From: Atrina japonica
Lineage: Eukaryota; Mollusca; Bivalvia; Pterioida; Pinnidae
NCBI GenBank assembly: GCA_030159075.1
Contig: BROG01000808.1
Span: 159,501-223,500, forward strand
DNA: 64,000 nucleotides
Direction of reading: 5' to 3'
Shown here piece by piece: positions 46,475 to 58,200 of this stretch (position 1 is its first letter; each line of letters begins with the position of its first letter). A model generated the notes under the pieces. That model searched no databases. It was not told the DNA's origin and was given only the letters and a program-made list of their open reading frames with translations. The position numbers were made by a program, and so were the translations under genes.

Positions 46475-47089
46475 ATGGCTTATGCATGGTGTTCAGGCCT
46501 GATCTTGTTACTAGTGACAATAGTAAATTTTAAAAATACCGTTACACAAGAGGAAACTGGGGGGATCCAGTTCTGTTCATTTTTCAACAACAGAGGACCA
46601 AAACCACAATCTAATCTGAAGAACTGTACGTGGTTCAAAACAAACACTTGCTGTGTTCAAGAAGAAATCGATGCCTGCTTTTCGACGGTTAAACCTCTCC
46701 CTGGAGCATCACCGGCATGTCAACGGTATACAAATTATCTTATGTGTTATATCTGCGCACCAAACCAAAATGCATTTTACTACAGAGAAAGCCTCACTGT
46801 CTGCGAGGAATTCTGCGATCTTTGGTATGAAGCATGCCGGTCTGCCATCCTGAAGGGATCCGTGATCAGTAGCTTGTATACGAACGGAAAAGATTTCTGT
46901 AAAAGCAGATCATACGAAGTGGTCAGTGCCAAAGCAGGTAAATGTTACATGTTTGATTCCAGGATGGACAAATCTAACGGAGTGTTTTCAAATACGAGAT
47001 TAACATCGAAGTCTTTCGTCATGACATTTATACTAGATCTAACATTTGTTTTTATATCGGTATATACAGCGAAATCATACCATTGGTAG
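46475..47089 (+). CDS. Folate-receptor-like secreted/anchored protein, copy 1
   Basis: A 204-aa intronless ORF with a signal peptide (residues 1-24, hydrophobic SGLILLLVTIV). The mature part has the folate-receptor cysteine pattern: C34, C51, CC59-60, C68, C82, C91, C94, C110, C114, C121, C142 and C157 (13 Cys; vertebrate receptors have more). Family-like landmarks are RGPKP near 40, NCTW (N50 also a glycosylation site), TCCVQEE, SPACQRY, CYICAPN and CEEFCDLWYEACRSA. Residues 181-197 are hydrophobic and could be a GPI-attachment signal or a membrane anchor. By family it would bind folate, riboflavin or another ligand outside the cell; the ligand is not determinable. The start is the ATG giving the signal peptide. 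An AATAAA lies about 350 bp downstream. Its near-identical partner is at 50,311. Confidence 0.8.
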   Translation: MAYAWCSGLILLLVTIVNFKNTVTQEETGGIQFCSFFNNRGPKPQSNLKNCTWFKTNTCCVQEEIDACFSTVKPLPGASPACQRYTNYLMCYICAPNQNAFYYRESLTVCEEFCDLWYEACRSAILKGSVISSLYTNGKDFCKSRSYEVVSAKAGKCYMFDSRMDKSNGVFSNTRLTSKSFVMTFILDLTFVFISVYTAKSYHW

Positions 47090-47248
47090 ATCTACTTTGA
47101 GGTCTACCGACATTTGTCTGTCAAGATGCAGAAACAAACGTGATAAAATCAACGAAGTCTATTAGAGTAGTTATTAACATATATTTGAGTGTGATTTGTA
47201 CTGTTTTTAAAAATAATTTTATTTTAATCGTTACTTTATTGACAACAC

Positions 47249-47256
<8 letters not shown>

Positions 47257-47322
<66 letters not shown>

Positions 47323-47338
47323 TATATATATATATATA
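47257..47338. repeat. (TA)n microsatellite, copy 1
   Basis: An interrupted TA run 170 bp after the stop codon; the counterpart in copy 2 is at 51,089. Confidence 0.95.
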
Positions 47339-48383
47339 TTCACAGCGCTGTTTCCGAGAAAATAGAGTTGTAGTTACATGTAGCCTATACACATTTCAAC
47401 TGTACATAATATATTGTAGTTGATTGTTTGATGAGTGTTAAATAAATTACAGTATTATCTCCATGTAAATGATCATTAAAACATTATAGCCTCGTAAAGC
47501 ATGTCTCGCCTCAAGTTTAGTTTATTGTTGATTGTACATGTAGTAACGATGTTACGCATGCAAATGTGAAAAATCAAATGCGGCACACTATATATGGCTA
47601 GTCAATTCTATTGTTGCAATATACAAGTATATAATTATATCATTGACAATGTTTAGGGTACTTCAAACGGTAGCATTGCCAATATACCACTGGTAAAGTT
47701 TGCCATTGGTAAGTTCTAATGGTACCCATGGGTATCATCAGTGTGCCAGTGGAAACATATTTTACCAATGGCGATAGGTCAATGTCAAGTTTTCATTTGT
47801 CCTGCCATATATCTGCAGGGATATAACAAATAATGTTCGTCAAAGTTGAGGTTGTGTGGGGCATTCTATGTCAAAGTTGCCAATTTTGCTAAAAGACGAT
47901 GGGATAATAGCAAACGTGACTTTCAACTCCCAAGATTGTACACATTTATTGTAACCCTGGGAAATAAAAAGGTGAACACACGATACACGCATTTCCTGAC
48001 ATAATTTGATATATTGCACTTAGATATTTTTCAATGTCGAGGTTGTATATTAACCTTCGTTGGTTCAAATCGTTTGCTTTCAATGTTTTTTGTTGGTTGA
48101 TGTTGAACCACGAAATATCCGATAAAAAACGTTGAAAGTAAGCGATTTGAACAAACGTAGGCTTAAATTACAAGACTAGGTTGTATGTCAACATGTCATG
48201 AGGATATTACAAATACCTATGCATTAAAGTCCAAGTTGTGTATATGTATGCAGTGGCATAATTCAAGATGGAGATTGCATTCAGTTTTATGTCATTTGTA
48301 CGGTTGTATGTGACATCATCATTGTTACATTTATTAGCTTTGTTGCCATCAAATACTACAGTTTACAACTGCCTTCACCCAAG

Positions 48384-48448
48384 TTTGTTTGTTTATTGTT
48401 GTTTAACGTCCCTCTCAAGAATATTTCACTCATATGGAGACGTCGACT
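48384..48448 (-). mobile_element. Severely truncated SINE family I with target duplication
   Basis: Only the 3' 65 bp of the SINE (TTGTTGTTTAACGTCCCTCT to TATGGAGACGTCGAC-type end) are present, flanked by TTCACCCAAG at 48,374-48,383 and 48,449-48,458. This is 5' truncation typical of target-primed reverse transcription. Confidence 0.85.
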
Positions 48449-49084
48449 TTCACCCAAGAGGCAGTACCGAACGTCTGACCTTTATATCTGAGCCTACACT
48501 CTCCGCTTGGGGTAGCTTCAGCCCTGCCATTAATATAAAAGTTGGGTATAAAGTATATTTTAACTGCCTGCACCAAGCCGGGAATACCTGACCTCTATTC
48601 TATGCCTACACGCTTAATTTGCGTCAATAAGGTAGCTATAGCATTGACATTAATATAAAAGTTGTGTTGTCATTTTAAAAAATCTTAGGGTAATTTACTA
48701 CATATAAACATTAATTTGAGGGTTTGTAATATTGCATCAGTGTCAATGTTATTTGTAATGATGAACCAAGGTCATGGTTGCATGTAAAGTACATTGATAT
48801 TTTTGTTTTAATTCATGTAGTAAGTAAGATTTAATAGATCTTTTTCATTTAAGATTTATAAATGAATTCATTTATCACATTTGATGATCATTTCAGTCTC
48901 TCTTGCAAATCCTGAGATCAAAATTTGGGAAATCGAATTGATAAAAACAGTTGACAATAAGAACAAATGATAAGATAATTTTTCAGATGGCAGGTAATCA
49001 AAATAGTTCAAAATTTGAAATGCCAATAAAAATTACGATAAATACAAAATATTTAATATGTATAATTTTATACGTTAACGCTAC

Positions 49085-49283
49085 AGTTTTTCCAGTTAAA
49101 TAAAAGTGGTCGGTATTAAATGGTAGAGAAGAGGAGTTGATTAGCATGTACTCAGAATGAGACCGCCAACCCTCTGCACACAAAATCAGCTTAAGGCTCC
49201 AGCGGGGTTCAAACCCACACTAACTAGAGGTGAGAGACTTCATGGTTTAAGCATGATGCTCTAAACACTTATCCACGGAGGCA
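49085..49283 (-). mobile_element. SINE family II, in duplication copy 1
   Basis: The minus strand begins GCCTCCGTGGATAAGTGTT, then ACCATGAAGTCTCTCACCTC, the B box GGGTTTGAACCC and the body GTGCAGAGGGTTGGCGGTCTC. The matching copy at 52,560 shows it was present before the duplication. Confidence 0.75.
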
Positions 49284-50310
49284 ACAAGTGTACTTGGACT
49301 TAGATGTAGAGCTTTCTGTTGTGTTAATATGTTGAAGTCAACAATTCTCTGAAATATGTTCATATGTGTATTTTTTCTAGCAACACATTTCTAAGTGGTA
49401 TAAAAGTTTATGTAGAATATGACTTGATCACAGAAATGATAAACATTCATAAAACACATTTTTATTGTGTAAATTAGCAACATAAAACTATCAACTATAA
49501 TAAAGTAGAGTTATTCTGTATCATTTTATAAATATATAGATATCTATGTACAAAATTGTGAAATTTTTGTATTTAAAATATAAAAAATGGCAAAAAGTTA
49601 ATGCCCCTATTTAACAGTAATAATATCATATTATAATTAATAAACACTTAGCGGTCTTGTCTGTGCCTTCTCTTTTCTCTAAGAAGTTTACCCTCACTGG
49701 AAATATAAGTAACTTTTCACTCGAGATGATATAAAAGACTTAAATCCCTTTTTTGTTAGAATTTAAATTTATTTCTGACATTTAGAGTAACCGCTACGGA
49801 AAAAGGTCGACTAGCATGCGCAATAAGCTATGTGAAAGATATACTACTGAATTATGGATTAGAAGAGTATCGAAGTGCACCAAGTTTCAGGAATGCATCA
49901 TAGTAATACAGATGAGGTATAATGATATAATATGCTAGAGTATATTGTTCTTATTATATGACATTGATGATACATATACGGAAGTCTCAAAATAAAATAA
50001 ATTGAATTTGTAGTACATCCATCCTCTTCCTTTTACAAGATGTAATTATTCATAATGGCCAAACAACATTTGAAGAAGCACGCATCCATAATGTGAAATG
50101 CCGCGTTTTGATCACATATAAGTAAAAACTAATTTATAAATCATAACTGAAATGTCCCTCCTGGGCTTCCGTAACAAACACAGCGATAGTACGAGAAGTC
50201 TGCGAGATGCAGAATATTGATTATGTTGTGTTTAGCGGTTTGTACAAACATACAATTGGGCAATCGATTTTTATTGATCTAGAAATGGAATAATATGGAA
50301 GAAACGAAAT

Positions 50311-50925
50311 ATGGCTTATGCATGGTGTTCAGGCCTGATCTTGTTACTAGTGACAATAGTAAATTTTAAAAATACCGTTACACAAGAGGAAACTGGGGGT
50401 ATTCAGTTCTGTTCTTTTTTCAACAACAGAGGACCAAAACCACAATCTAATCTGAAGAACTGTACGTGGTTCAAAACAAACACTTGCTGTGTTCAAGAAG
50501 AAATTGATGCCTGCTTTTCGACGGTAAAACCTCTCCCTGGAGCATCACAGGCATGTCAACGGTATACAAATTATCTTATGTGTTATATCTGCGCACCAAA
50601 TCAAAATGCATTTTACTACAGAGAAAGCCTCACTGTCTGCGAGGAATTCTGCGATCTTTGGTATGAAGCATGCCGGTCTGCCATCCTGAAGGGATCCGTA
50701 ATCAGTAGCTTGTATACGAACGGAAAAGATTTCTGTAAAAGCAGATCATACGAAGTGGTCAGTGCCAAAGCAGGTAAATGTTACATGTTTGATTCCAGGA
50801 TGGACAAATCTAACGGAGTGTTTTCAAATACGAGATTAACATCGAAGTCTTTCGTCATGACATTTATACTAGATCTAATATTTGTTTTTATATCGGTATA
50901 TACAGCGAAATCGTACCATTGGTAG
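50311..50925 (+). CDS. Folate-receptor-like secreted/anchored protein, copy 2
   Basis: A 204-aa ORF identical to copy 1 except P80 to Q and T190 to I. All 13 cysteines, the signal peptide, N50 glycosylation site and hydrophobic C-terminus are kept. By my reading eight further codon differences are synonymous. The 5' flank (about 380 bp) is shared with copy 1, so both probably have the same promoter. The AATAAA downstream of copy 1 is AATTAAA here, so the poly-A site may differ (an ATTAAA follows in both). Either copy could be expressed; neither shows a lesion. Confidence 0.8.
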   Translation: MAYAWCSGLILLLVTIVNFKNTVTQEETGGIQFCSFFNNRGPKPQSNLKNCTWFKTNTCCVQEEIDACFSTVKPLPGASQACQRYTNYLMCYICAPNQNAFYYRESLTVCEEFCDLWYEACRSAILKGSVISSLYTNGKDFCKSRSYEVVSAKAGKCYMFDSRMDKSNGVFSNTRLTSKSFVMTFILDLIFVFISVYTAKSYHW

Positions 50926-51086
50926 ATCTACTTTGAGGTCTACCTACATTTGTCTGTCAAGATGCAGAAACAAACGCAATATAATCACTGAAGTCTGTGT
51001 ATTATCATCACCCCATTGTGTACATATATTCGAATGTCATTTGTACGTTTTTTTAAAAAATAACTTTATTATTGACCATCACTTCT

Positions 51087-51088
<2 letters not shown>

Positions 51089-51176
<88 letters not shown>
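51089..51176. repeat. (TA)n microsatellite, copy 2
   Basis: A TA run with a single GTATA interruption; it is the paralogue of 47,257-47,338. Confidence 0.95.
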
Positions 51177-51181
<5 letters not shown>

Positions 51182-51321
51182 TACAGCGCTGTAGTTACAT
51201 GTAGCCTGTTCACATTTCAACTGTACATAATATTTTGTAGTTGATTGTTTGATGAGTGTTAATTAAATTACAGTATTATCTTCATGTAAATGATCATTAA
51301 AACATTTTAGCTTCGTAAAGC

Positions 51322-51519
51322 ATGTTTCGTTTCCAGTTTGGTTTATTGTTGATTGTACATATAGTAAATGGTGTTAAGCTTGCAAATGTTAAAAATCAAA
51401 GGGAATGCGGCACACTGCATATGGCTAGTCAATTCCAAGGTTGCAGTATTCATCATATCATTGGCAATGTTGAGGATACTTCAAATAATAGCATTGCCAA
51501 TTTACCAGTGGTAAAATAA
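51322..51519 (+). CDS. Small ORF with signal-peptide-like start (doubtful)
   Basis: 65 codons begin MFRFQFGLLLIVHIVNG, a plausible signal sequence, followed by a short polar region with two cysteines. The paralogous place in copy 1 (about 47,502) has the same start but a stop after about 22 codons plus indels. The ORF is therefore not conserved between copies and is probably fortuitous or lost in copy 1. Confidence 0.2.
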   Translation: MFRFQFGLLLIVHIVNGVKLANVKNQRECGTLHMASQFQGCSIHHIIGNVEDTSNNSIANLPVVK

Positions 51520-52559
51520 TTGACTTTTCCATTTGACGACTTACTCTGAACGGATTTTGTCTTGCCAAAGGAAGAAAATCCGCCATTTGTAAAAATGGTA
51601 ACATTGGGAGCCATATCAGAGTGGTTCAAATTGTCAAATAGACCACTTTTAACTGTGGAGTTTGGTCATTTTCCCTTATATGATGGGGTTAATTATTTAA
51701 TTTCCACAGACCATCTTTAAATGCAAAATGACTGCAAAAGATCATTTTTAAGCCGTTCGGTAATTTTGAATGGCGTAATAAATTAATGCTCTGGTAAAGT
51801 TTGCCATTGGTAAGTTCTAAAGGTACACATGGGTATCATCAGTGTGCCAGTGGTAACATATTTTACCAATGGCGATACAGGAATGTCAAGATTTCATTTC
51901 TGCAGGGATATAACACATAATGTTCGTCAAAGTTGAGGTTGTGTGGGGCATTCTATGTCAAGGTTGCCAATTTTGCTTAAAGACGATGGGATAATAGCAA
52001 ACATGACTTTCAACTCCAAAGATTGTAAACATTTTTTGTAACCCTGGGAAATAAAAAGGTGAACACACGATACACATATTTCGCGACATATTTTGATATA
52101 TTGCACTTAGATTTATAAAAGTTGTGTTTGCATTTTTAAAAATCATAGGGTAACTCACTATATATCAATTGAAGGTTTGTAATGTTACATCAATGTCAAG
52201 GTTATTTGTAATGATGAACCAAGTTCAAGGTTGCATGTAACATATATTGATGGTTTTTTTAAATACATGTAGTAAGTAAGATTTAATAGACCTTTTTCAT
52301 TAAAGATTGATAAATGAATTAATTTATCGCACTCGGTGATCACTTCTGTCAATCTTGGAATTCCAGAAATCAAAATTTGGGAAATCGAATTGATACAAAC
52401 AGAACAATACGAACAAATGATACATTATTTTTCCGGATGGCAGGTAATCAAAATAATTCAAAATCTGAAATGCCAAAAAACAGTATAATAAATATAAAAT
52501 ACTCAATATGTATAATTTGATAGCTTTAACACTACAATTTTTGAGTTAAATGAAAGTGG

Positions 52560-52744
52560 TCAGTGTATAATGGTAGAGAAGAGGAGCTGGTTAGAACGTA
52601 GTCAGAAAGAGATCACCAACCTTCTGCAAATAAACTTTCTCACAAAATCAGCTTATGGCTCCAGCGAGGTTCAAACCCACACTAACGAGAAGTGAGAGAC
52701 TTCATGGTTTAAGCATGATGCTCTAAACACTTGTCCACGGAGGC
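52560..52744 (-). mobile_element. SINE family II, in duplication copy 2
   Basis: It has the same head, ACCATGAAGTCTCTCACTTC block and GGGTTTGAACCT B box as in copy 1. Confidence 0.75.
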
Positions 52745-52997
52745 AACAAGTGTACTTGGACTTAGATGTAGAGCTTTCTGTTGTGTTAATATGTTGAAGT
52801 CAACAATTCTCTGAAATATGTTCATATGCGTATTTTTTCTAGCAAAACATTCTTAAGTGGTATAAAAGTTTATGTAGAATATGACTTGAACACAGAAATG
52901 ATAAACATTCATAAAACACATTTTTATTGTGTAAATTAGCAACATAAAACTATCAACCATAATAAAGTAGAGTTATTCTGTATCATTTTATAAATAT

Positions 52998-53280
52998 TTT
53001 TTGTTTGTTTGTTTATTGTTGTTTAACGTCCCACTCAAGAATCTTTCACTCATATGGAGACGTCACCAATGCCGGTGAAGGGCTTCAAATTTTGGCCTAT
53101 GCTCGACACCTATGGCCATTGAGCAGTGAGGGTTCTTTAACGTGCAGACACTTACTGTGACACGGGACCTCGGTTTTTACTGTCTCAGTCCGAAGGACAG
53201 GAGCGTATCCAGGTTGGTAACCATTTCACATACTTCCCTGCCCAATCCGAGGATCGAACCCGGGTCGCATTGGTGATTTT
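52998..53280 (-). mobile_element. SINE family I with different tRNA head, copy-2 specific
   Basis: The 3' tail and body match SINE family I, but beyond AGGACAGGA the head differs and contains the B-box complement GGATCGAACCCGGGTCGC. It is flanked by TAAATAT at 52,991-52,997 and 53,281-53,287. The paralogous site in copy 1 (near 49,530, TTTATAAATATATAGATATC) has no SINE, so the insertion is younger than the duplication. Confidence 0.9.
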
Positions 53281-53481
53281 TAAATATAGATATCTATGTA
53301 CAAAATTATGAAATTTTTGTATTTAAAATATAAAAAATGGCAAAAAGGTAATGCCCCCATTTCATAGTAATAATATCATATTTCAACAAATCAGCAGGAA
53401 ACACAAATAGCTGACCTGATAATGGAATCAAATGTTCTAAACTGCATAGTAATATAAAATGAGTACTAATAATATTGATTC

Positions 53482-53682
53482 TACTGTAAAGCTGGGAGTT
53501 TTCAGCCCTGGTTATTTTCGCCCTTTAACGACAGATAACCTATTCACGCTGTTTTAACTTCGCCATAGTCTCATGGGTGGCATGTATGTCAAGCCTTCAA
53601 TTGTTTAGCTGGAAAATTTCGCTTTCATTTTAAATTCGCCCTCTCAAATTAAAAGAGAGCTAATATTCCCAGGTATACAGTA
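53482..53682. mobile_element. 201-bp MITE
   Basis: The left end TACTGTAAAGCTGGGA and the inverted right end TACTGTATACCTGGGA match at 13 of 16 bases. Its interior (TTTCGCTTTCATTTTAAATT) resembles 2,745-2,905. Confidence 0.6.
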
Positions 53683-53730
53683 TTAAATCTTTCCTGGTTA
53701 GGTAATACTACACATTTATAGGCCCTGGTT

Positions 53731-53814
53731 GTAGGGAGACATGAGGATTTGTTAATCAAAGGCAAGTCATATTTATAACTTGTCGCGGATAATCAAATCC
53801 TCATGTCTCCCTAC
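53731..53814. repeat. Perfect 21-bp inverted repeat (hairpin)
   Basis: The arms at 53,731-53,751 (GTAGGGAGACATGAGGATTT and one more base) and 53,794-53,814 are exact inverses around a 42-nt loop, and AAGT/ACTT bases continue pairing inside. 53,815-54,999 holds no gene that I can support. Confidence 0.9.
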
Positions 53815-54999
53815 AAAAAGGGCAATAAATTGTTTATTATATCAAAATACAGAATCAATAACGACTGTCGAATAAGCTGCAAGGGTTTTTGTATGAGGGA
53901 GATATGACGCATGCGAGGGAGACATGAAGTGCAGTCTCTCTGAAACATGACGGCTCTCAACCAATCCCTGACTGTTTTATTTATGAGGTATAATAAAAGT
54001 TTAACTATAAATCCTTCACAATTACACATGTATTGTCTACTGGTGTCAGGTCTATTATATAGGCACAGAGACCACAATGACAAAATACAGTGAAATTATC
54101 ATTAGAGACTAATCTGGTGAAAGACTACTTCTCATATGAGACTACATTCAGAAATACACTCGCATAAAAGATACTTTAACTCAAATGTCTTCAGATGCAA
54201 ACTATCTAATGAGATCATATCTTAGTGGCTGGTGGTGTGGTCTCTCAAAAATGGTTTCACTGTAGTTTAGTATATTCCACATAGCTTACACGGAGACAGA
54301 AGATTCACAACTGCAGAAAACTTATTCATGGCTAAAGATGGCCAATTCGTTAGCAAATTTGAATCTATATACTCTATGGAGTGCTCAAGGTCACAACTCG
54401 ATAAATTGTGCATCCTCAGTTAAAAACATTATTACAGTATTCAACCCATTAAGTGCCCAGGGCAAATCAAGAAAAAAGGAATGGGCACTTAATGGGACCA
54501 ATTTTAATAATCAAATTGACATAAAACAGTTAGATTTTTATAAGGCATAGTGGTAAAGTTTTTACCCAGGACACATCAGCATTCGCTGGGGGCTACAGTA
54601 TTGTCCTTTGACCTAATCTCTGATATCATGATTTGGACAAAAAGAATCTGTACTAAATGAGGAGGTTTTATAATATTTTTACTATTACCAACACTTCTTG
54701 ATTAACTTGGATAAATGGTATTAAATTTCATATTATCATACTCATGGGACCTGTCTTGAGGGACCACCCCATCTGCCACTGATATATCGGTCTCTCAAAA
54801 CAAGTGATCTCTCAAAAGAGGTTTTATTTAAAGTATTATTTATTCCGGTGTATATCAGAATACGGTCTCAAAAGACAGGTGGTATTGCATAAGAGTGGTC
54901 TTTCAAGGTAGTTTTAATATTTTTTATTTTTAAAAAATGTTTGCTATTTTGTCCCCTTCCAAAGGCATTAAACTTTCTGGTCCTCAAATACTGAACAGA

Positions 55000-55264
55000 T
55001 TAAACAGGATGCACTCGCAATATAACTGAAGGCCTGGGCAACATAACCACTCCTATTGTTCTCCGGAAGCTGTATCCGGGTGTCATGGTGAACTTGTAAT
55101 CCCTAAGTAAAATGGCAAGGGCTGTTTTCATTTCCATCATTGATAATTTATTTCCTATACACATGTATGGTCCAAATCCAAATGAAAAGAACTTTTTGCC
55201 TTCAGTTTCCTCTTGAACTTCAAATCTCTCGGGTTTAAATTCATCTGGATCATCCCAGTTTAGC
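55000..55264 (-). CDS. P450 last exon: PERF and heme-binding loop
   Basis: 265 nt, acceptor TTGGCAACAG, stop TAA at 55,000. It encodes LNWDDPDEFKPERF, then FFSFGFGPYMCIGNKLSMME with the heme-ligand Cys, and the C-terminal beta region. The acceptor phase matches the donor of the preceding exon. Confidence 0.92.
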
Positions 55265-58200
55265 CTGTTGCCAAGTAACAAAATGACTATTTTAGAATTA
55301 CATTTAATCCACTATCACAAAGACATACCAGTGTATTGTATATAACAACGGATTATAAGAATTAATTAACTAAAACCATTATCGTACTTATAAGGTGTAT
55401 ATCTTCTCAACAAAGATTTAAATCAAAAGCCTGATGATGTCCACAAATTACTCAAATAAAGCTAATTTACCACTTTCATAAGTTCTAAGTGATAGCAATA
55501 ACTATTTTTCTAAATATAAATCTATTTATAATACAATAATTAACAAACAAGACTTTACATATAAATGTTACAACACAAGATGAAGAAGGAAGTGATCCTC
55601 AAATGTTGTTTAGCTTAACAGGTATGACACAATAAGGACACAAAGTGGTTATCTTTGTATTTCACATAGCATGGAACCTAGCTATTAAGTCAAGGTTATC
55701 TTTGTATTTCACATAGCATGGAACCTAGCTATTAAGTCAAGGTTATCTTTGTATTTCACATAGCATGGAACCTAGCTTCTAAGTCAAGGTTATCTTTGTA
55801 TTTCACATAGCATGGAACCTAGCTACTAAGTCAAGGTTATCTTTGTATTTCACACATAGCATGGAACCTAGCTTCTAAGTCAAGGTTATCTTTGTATTTC
55901 ACATAGCATGGAACCTAGCTACTAAGTCAAGGTTATCTTTGTATTTCATATAGCATGGCATGGAACCTAGCTATTAAGTCAAGGTTAGCATCTTTGTATT
56001 TCATGGAACCTATAAGTCAAGGTTATCTTTGTATTTCACATAGCATGGAACCTAGCTATTAAGTCAAGGTTATCTTTGTATTTCACATAGCATGGAACCT
56101 AGCTATTAAGTCAAGGTTATCTTTGTATTTCACATAGCATGGAACCTAGCTATTAAGTCAAGGTTATCTTTGTATTTCACATAGCATGGAACCTAGCTAT
56201 TAAGACAAGCTAAATGACATACTGATAATCAAAGTGACCGAATAAGCAAGGTGGTCTCTTTATGTGAGGATCTGGACTTCTTGAATATTTATCAAGAAAT
56301 TTCCAAGAGACTAAATATCTTTGGTTTTATATGCAAGGTGGTCTCCTAAGGGAGTGGTCTGTAGTCAAGGTTCAACAATATATACAGTGCATATTTACCT
56401 ATGTAGTGCTCCAACATGAAGTCCAATGATTGTTCCCTTTGGAATGTAATAGCCTTTCAGATAATCGTCTGACTGTGCCACACGAAACAGAGAAGTAATA
56501 GGAGGAAATAATCTACATGGAATAAATGTAAAAATAAAAAGGCTTTACCTATAGTACAACAAAATACAATTGTTATAACATACAACATTTACAAACAGTA
56601 TACAGATGTTACAAAATATACAATTGTTATTAAATATGGCTATAACAACAGCAAACAGCTGTAACAAAAACATACAGCTGTTACAACAGCAAACAGCATT
56701 TACAACATCATACAGTTGTTAAATGTACAACAACATACAGCTATTTAAACAAGAGGGCCTTAATTGCTCACCTGCGAACCATCTTCAAATGTGGAAAGAG
56801 GACCAAGAAGAATATGTACAGTGAACCCTCTTTACAGCGACCATGTTTGTTCCTATGTAGGAATGACATTATATTGAATTTGTCACTGTAATGAATTTGA
56901 TGTGGTGGGTATTTCAAAGTTAACTCTCTTGAGTATCATTTACGCATATATTTGTACATGTAAATAAATAAACTTAAAACAACGTAAAATCTCTATGAAG
57001 ATATATAAATAAAGTTTATGTAAGTTAATCTTGTAAACATCGATGCTCAATTATTTTTTCATTTAATCGGTGATGTCGTAAAATGCATGATTTGTGTACA
57101 AAATGCCTGAATGTAATAGTATATCTCCAGATTCCGATTTAGACACTTTATTGCTAAAACAAAAAAATGCAGAGATTGCTGACACAATTCTCTTAAAATG
57201 CGTTTCATAAATAAAATTTTAGTAAAATGTCTACTGCTATCGCAAGTACTGAAATAATTTAAAGATCCGCCATTGTAACCACATCGGAACGAACATGTAG
57301 CCTAACGGAACTTGTCACCTATGTGTATTTTTATTCTTTATTTATCAATCTTATTTTTTCATTTTGTACCTAGCTTATCACTTCCTGTTGGTTCAGTTCA
57401 AACGAAACCTACTGATGGTTTATAAACATTAGGCCTACTGACGTACAGGTAAGGGTGATTCAAGCACTAATTGTTTACACCTAGGCCATTACCTATCAGT
57501 GGAGATTAGAAAACTATTGACGGTGTAATTGTTTCATTGACAATTATTTTTACCTATGAACTCAACCGTGAAGAAAATCAAGAATGATAACAATAGCCAG
57601 ATCAGCTGGTAGGTTCTGTGTTACGTCATTGTAAAGAGTTTATTTACACTGAGTTTTGTACATTTGTTCCCGGAATCTAATGTCGGAGTCAGATACCGAA
57701 TATTCCATTGTATTGAGTACTTTTTATGTACATATTCATTTGTTCCCAAGCAATTCTTGTCGGGTACCAAATATTCTGTTATAATGAATGTCGTTGTAAA
57801 GCGGGTTCACTGTACATGTTGGCTGATCTGGCCAAGAAACATAAATATTGCTGTTTTAAGAAATTCATAAAAAATACTAGAAATCAAAATTTGGCAAAAT
57901 TCTTGCAGAAAACATTTCCTCACCTATATACAAATAACATATTTTAATGCTTCGTTGTGAATGCAAGGGGAGATAATTGAGGAAATCGTGCAAAAATGAA
58001 TGAAAATGACTAAGTCTGAAAAGGCCTCAAAAACGTGTAAAAAATTAATACTATGATTTTTATGAAAAATACAAACTTGAATCATTCATTCATGTAGGTC
58101 ACTCAGAAACAATACGTTTTTCAATTCATGCATTGGTTCTGGAGGAGAAGAATTTTAAAGAGGGGTACCTTTTGGGAAAAATTATATATATATGTAAAAT

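Larger units (their letters stand above)
46086..49633. repeat. Tandem segmental duplication, copy 1
   Basis: The segment begins near GTGTATATTGTTCGTATTAT and ends near AGTAATAATATCATATT. It matches 49,926-53,386 over the gene, 5' flank, TA microsatellite, a SINE II and the distal flank. Differences are point changes, a block (about 48,030-48,660) absent from copy 2, and a SINE present only in copy 2. Confidence 0.9.
49926..53386. repeat. Tandem segmental duplication, copy 2
   Basis: It is the counterpart of 46,086-49,633. Sequence present only here includes about 51,530-51,790 and the SINE at 52,998. The 290-bp spacer between copies (49,634-49,925) shows no gene. Confidence 0.9.

Noticed and set aside
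50882..51244. 120-codon ORF overlapping the end of the second folate-receptor-like gene
   Set aside because: An out-of-frame shadow of the gene plus a TA microsatellite translation.
55635..56205. 47-bp direct repeats as a CRISPR-like array
   Set aside because: There are no unique spacers; head-to-tail identical units form a minisatellite.
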